Notes under the pieces: generated by a model | What the model saw: the letters and a program-made list of their open reading frames with translations, nothing else | Databases searched by the model: none | What the model was told of the DNA's origin: nothing | Shown: in pieces, positions 61,383 to 64,000 of the stretch | Numbering within the stretch: the first letter of the stretch is position 1 | Layout: every line of letters begins with the position of its first letter | Translations under genes and position numbers: made by a program | Assembly (NCBI GenBank): GCA_016287675.1 | Contig: JAEFAR010000005.1 | Location: forward strand, 1-64,000 | Length of the DNA stretch: 64,000 nt | Source of the DNA: Lachnospiraceae bacterium | Lineage (GTDB): Bacteria; Bacillota; Clostridia; Lachnospirales; Lachnospiraceae | Direction of reading: 5' to 3'

Positions 61383-61556
61383 GCCGTTCTCTTCTTTGAA
61401 CCGCCGCTATGCCTCAACTATATCAATAAAAACATTTTTAGAAAAGAGGATACAATTGGGACGTTATAACTTATTCTACCATTTTATTCAGTTTTATAGT
61501 ATAATGGATGGACTTTAATTCAGACATTTAACAACACACAGGGAGTGTATCTTAAT
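61383..61556. promoter_or_regulatory. Divergent promoter region between GH20 and MntP-ZIP genes
   Basis: On the plus strand a perfect TATAAT lies at 61500-61505, with no good -35 box. No yybP-ykoY manganese riboswitch could be recognised in the short leader. On the minus strand only a TATAGT-like -10 is visible for the GH20 gene. Confidence 0.4.
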
Positions 61557-62924
61557 ATGGGCATATTTGAACTTCTGCTTTTGTCCGTCGGTCTTGCCAT
61601 GGACGCCTTTGCGGTTTCCGTCTGCAAGGGACTCTCGGTCAAAAAACTGACTGTAAAAGAATGTTTGATCTGTGGGATCTGGTTCGGCGCGTTCCAGGGA
61701 ATAATGCCTTTTTTGGGCTTTCTCATAGGCTTCGGCTTTGAAAAATGGATCCGGATCGTAGCGCCCTGGGTAGCCTTCGTCCTGCTCAGTCTCATCGGTA
61801 TCAACATGATCCGTGAAGCTTTTTCTGAGGAAGAAGAGGAAAAAGCGGGCTTTGATGTAAAAACAATGTTCCTGATGGCAGTGGCCACCAGCATCGATGC
61901 ATTGGCTGTGGGCATTACCTTCGTTGCCGTACCGGTTCAGGTCCTTGGATCCGGAAAGTTCCAAAATACGATCCTGGCAGTGATCGTGATCGCTGTTGTA
62001 ACCTTCCTGATCTCTGCCCTGGGCGTAAAGATCGGAAATCTCTTCGGTTCCCGTTACAGATCCGGATCAGAGGTCATGGGAGGAACCATCCTCCTCTTCA
62101 TCGGAATGAAGACGCTGATCGGGCATCTTGACACTTCAGGCGCCATGAGCAATTCAGATAACATTTTCGGAATGCTGATCCCTCTTGTGGGAACGGCTCT
62201 GGGGGCCGCGTCGGTATATGCCGGGAAGAACAGGATCTCTGAAAGGATCCGTGTTCCGATGGCAGGGACTGCCGCAGGCATAATGCTCTCAATCTCTGTC
62301 TGGGGCATGATCGAACCCGCTGCCGGAGGCTTCAACAGCGCAGGGCATCAGGCCATCGTCCCTCTCTTCATAAGCTTTTGCGCAGGGATCGCCCTGCAGT
62401 TTATTCTGGACAGTACCATCCCTCACACCCATGCTTTTGTGGAGATCACCGAGGGGATACGGAGCAATCTGAAAGACGGGACAAGAATGATGCTGGCAGA
62501 AGTCATCCACCATGTACCGGAAGGACTGGCTCTGGGTGCGATCTACGCCGCTCATTTTCTGGAGACCGACTGGATCCCCGCCTCCACACCTCTTTTCCTG
62601 GCTGTGGCGCTGGCGATACAGAACTTCCCGGAAGCCCTGTTTGTGTCCCTTCCCGTAATGGAAAAGGGTACGGGAAAGGGTAAAGCCTTTTTCATGGGGG
62701 TTGTTTCGGGAGTCCCCATCCCCATCGTTGCTGTTTTTGTTCTGATCATAGTAGTTCTTTTCCCCGCTGCACTGCCCTACATCATGGCTGCGGCAGGTGG
62801 CGCAATGATCTACACCACCGCAGAGGATCTTCCTCTCATGGTGGGAAGCAAAGGCAACGACAGCGGCGCATTTGCCTTCATTATCGGCTTTTCGATCATT
62901 ATGCTTTTAATGTTTGCAAAATAA
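61557..62924 (+). CDS. MntP manganese exporter fused to a ZIP-family metal transporter
   Basis: 455 residues in one uninterrupted frame. Residues about 1-190 are a complete six-helix MntP: the two half-repeats carry AMDAFAVSVCKGLS and AVATSIDALAVGITF with the conserved Asp residues that bind manganese. After a short linker, residues about 200-455 are a complete eight-helix ZIP domain (FGMLIPLVGTALGAASVYAGKN, EVIHHVPEGLALGAIY, NFPEALFVSLPV). The HxxPEG and N(F)PE metal-site motifs are kept. I know of no characterised protein with this fusion. Export and ZIP-type transport in one polypeptide could give metal exchange or coupled homeostasis. I start at the ATG 61557. Confidence 0.85.
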   Translation: MGIFELLLLSVGLAMDAFAVSVCKGLSVKKLTVKECLICGIWFGAFQGIMPFLGFLIGFGFEKWIRIVAPWVAFVLLSLIGINMIREAFSEEEEEKAGFDVKTMFLMAVATSIDALAVGITFVAVPVQVLGSGKFQNTILAVIVIAVVTFLISALGVKIGNLFGSRYRSGSEVMGGTILLFIGMKTLIGHLDTSGAMSNSDNIFGMLIPLVGTALGAASVYAGKNRISERIRVPMAGTAAGIMLSISVWGMIEPAAGGFNSAGHQAIVPLFISFCAGIALQFILDSTIPHTHAFVEITEGIRSNLKDGTRMMLAEVIHHVPEGLALGAIYAAHFLETDWIPASTPLFLAVALAIQNFPEALFVSLPVMEKGTGKGKAFFMGVVSGVPIPIVAVFVLIIVVLFPAALPYIMAAAGGAMIYTTAEDLPLMVGSKGNDSGAFAFIIGFSIIMLLMFAK

Positions 62925-62991
62925 ACTTTTATTTTATCAGTAACAGGGTTATTATTACTTGATCAGTTTTTCATTACGGAGGATGGAAAAA

Positions 62992-64000
62992 ATGGAATCA
63001 ACCGACAGACTCAGCTTTTCTTCAGACTACATGGAGGGTGCGCATCCCGCCATTCTAAAGAAACTTATAGAGACCAACATGGAAAAAACAGCGGCTTACG
63101 GAGCAGACATTTACTCCGAGTCCGCCCGTGAAAAGATACGAAAAGCCTGCAACGCTCCCGAAGCGGACATCTTCTTTCTTGCAGGGGGGACTCAGGCAAA
63201 TGCCACGATGATCGATGCAATGCTCCGTTCCTATCAGGGTGTCATCGCAGCGGAAACAGGCCACATAGCAGCTCATGAAGCGGGCGCGATCGAGTTCGGC
63301 GGTCACAAAGTCCTGACTCTTCCCCAACACAACGGAAAGCTGGCAGCAGCAGACGTGGAAAACTATATTGACAGCTACTATGCAGACAAGAATCATGAGC
63401 ACATGCTCATGCCCGGAATGGTCTACATCTCACAGCCCACCGAGCAGGGAACACTCTATTCATTAAAGGAGCTCACGGATCTGAGCCGTGTCTGCCGTAA
63501 GAACAACACTCCCCTGTACATGGACGGCGCAAGGCTTGCATATGCTCTGGCCTGCCCCGAGAATGATGTCACCCTGCCTCAGATTGCAGAGTACTGCGAC
63601 GTTTTCTACATCGGAGGTACAAAGTGCGGAACTCTCTTCGGAGAAGCTGTTGTGATCCCGAAGCACGATTTCATTCCCCACATTTTCACCATGATCAAGC
63701 AGCACGGCGCTCTTCTTGCAAAGAGCCGTATAGCGGGCATACAATTCGACGTCCTCTTCACAGACAACATCTATGACGAGATCGGCAGAAACGCCATAGA
63801 AACCGCGGACAGGATCAGAAACGCCCTTAAAGAAAAGGGCTACACCTTTGCCTTCCATTCTCCTACAAACCAGCTGTTCGTAACCCTCACAAAAGAAAAG
63901 GCAGACGAGCTTTCAAGGCAGGTGGAGATGGGCTTCTGGGAAAATGTTGACCCGGATCGGGTGGTAATGAGGATCGCCACCAGCTGGGCAACCCAAAAAG
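62992..64000 (+). CDS. Low-specificity threonine aldolase, cut by the window end
   Basis: The first 336 residues of a PLP-dependent beta-eliminating lyase/threonine aldolase, open at the window edge. It starts at 62992, nine bases after GGAGG. Typical segments are FSSDYMEGAHPAILKKLIETN, FFLAGGTQANATMIDAMLRSYQGVIAAETGHIAAHEAGAIE, QPTEQGTLYS and LYMDGARLAYAL, with the PLP Lys in FYIGGTKCGTLFGEAVV. Cleaves threonine to glycine and acetaldehyde, feeding one-carbon metabolism. Only the C-terminus is missing. Confidence 0.9.
   Translation, partial: MESTDRLSFSSDYMEGAHPAILKKLIETNMEKTAAYGADIYSESAREKIRKACNAPEADIFFLAGGTQANATMIDAMLRSYQGVIAAETGHIAAHEAGAIEFGGHKVLTLPQHNGKLAAADVENYIDSYYADKNHEHMLMPGMVYISQPTEQGTLYSLKELTDLSRVCRKNNTPLYMDGARLAYALACPENDVTLPQIAEYCDVFYIGGTKCGTLFGEAVVIPKHDFIPHIFTMIKQHGALLAKSRIAGIQFDVLFTDNIYDEIGRNAIETADRIRNALKEKGYTFAFHSPTNQLFVTLTKEKADELSRQVEMGFWENVDPDRVVMRIATSWATQK

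Noticed and set aside
61506-61556. yybP-ykoY manganese riboswitch before the MntP-ZIP gene
   Set aside because: The leader is about 50 bases, too short, and lacks the conserved GGGGAGUA and CUACG loops.
1-64000. CRISPR array, prophage, tRNA or rRNA genes
   Set aside because: No regularly spaced direct repeats, no phage structural or integrase genes, and no tRNA T-loop or rRNA signatures were found on either strand by reading.

Overview
The window looks like a chromosomal segment of a Firmicute of the Lachnospiraceae (Butyrivibrio-like rumen or gut clostridia). The case rests on AGGAGG-type ribosome binding sites, consensus TTGACA/TATAAT promoters, a short SRP RNA, T-box and TPP leaders, a BceRS-BceAB module, PadR/DUF1700/DUF4097 genes, clostridial LeuS and PRPP synthetase variants, and intracellular GH51, GH20 and GH5 glycosidases. 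The genus is an inference. I see no prophage, transposase gene, CRISPR array, tRNA or rRNA gene.

Layout. 1-7.3 kb: prs, a Bce-type antimicrobial-peptide sensing and ABC module, and an HD-GYP protein. 7.3-14 kb (minus): one tight operon of histidine kinase, response regulator, aminotransferase, asnS and a GH51 arabinofuranosidase. 14-14.6 kb: gene-free DNA with a striking branched palindromic repeat. 14.6-18.3 kb: metK, a second HD-GYP protein and murA. 18.5-25.5 kb: a lone Ig-like protein facing a minus-strand operon (rsmA, GNAT, tadA, and two uncharacterised large proteins: one with a cyclic-nucleotide-binding-like domain, one with TPRs and a degenerate AAA+ domain). 25.5-26.1 kb: two more copies of the branched repeat. 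26.2-30.7 kb: a DUF2264 protein and a TagF-GT4 fusion. 30.7-36.5 kb: SRP RNA, a lipoprotein, an Rpn-like nuclease, a split membrane/LuxR pair and leuS. 36.8-40.9 kb: a chemoreceptor with an oligopeptide-binding lipoprotein. 41-44.6 kb: a GH5 glycosidase and GPH sugar symporter facing a MerR regulator across a 19-bp-spacer promoter. 44.6-46.1 kb: QueT and ThiT transporters with structured leaders. 46.2-53 kb: a Trp T-box and the complete trpEGDCFBA operon. 53-56 kb: an Agr-like two-component system with nfeD-floA between its two genes. 56-58.2 kb: PadR-DUF1700-DUF4097. 58.3-64 kb: redox and FMN proteins, a GH20 hexosaminidase, an MntP-ZIP fusion and a truncated threonine aldolase.

Most notable are (i) a family of multi-armed inverted-repeat elements sharing one architecture (outer stem, long arm, small triloop hairpin, third arm), with compensatory changes between copies; (ii) the cNMP-like/TPR-AAA gene pair; (iii) the MntP-ZIP fusion; (iv) the two-component/flotillin operon; and (v) the MerR-controlled sugar locus. 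All functional calls come from reading the sequence; no database search was run.
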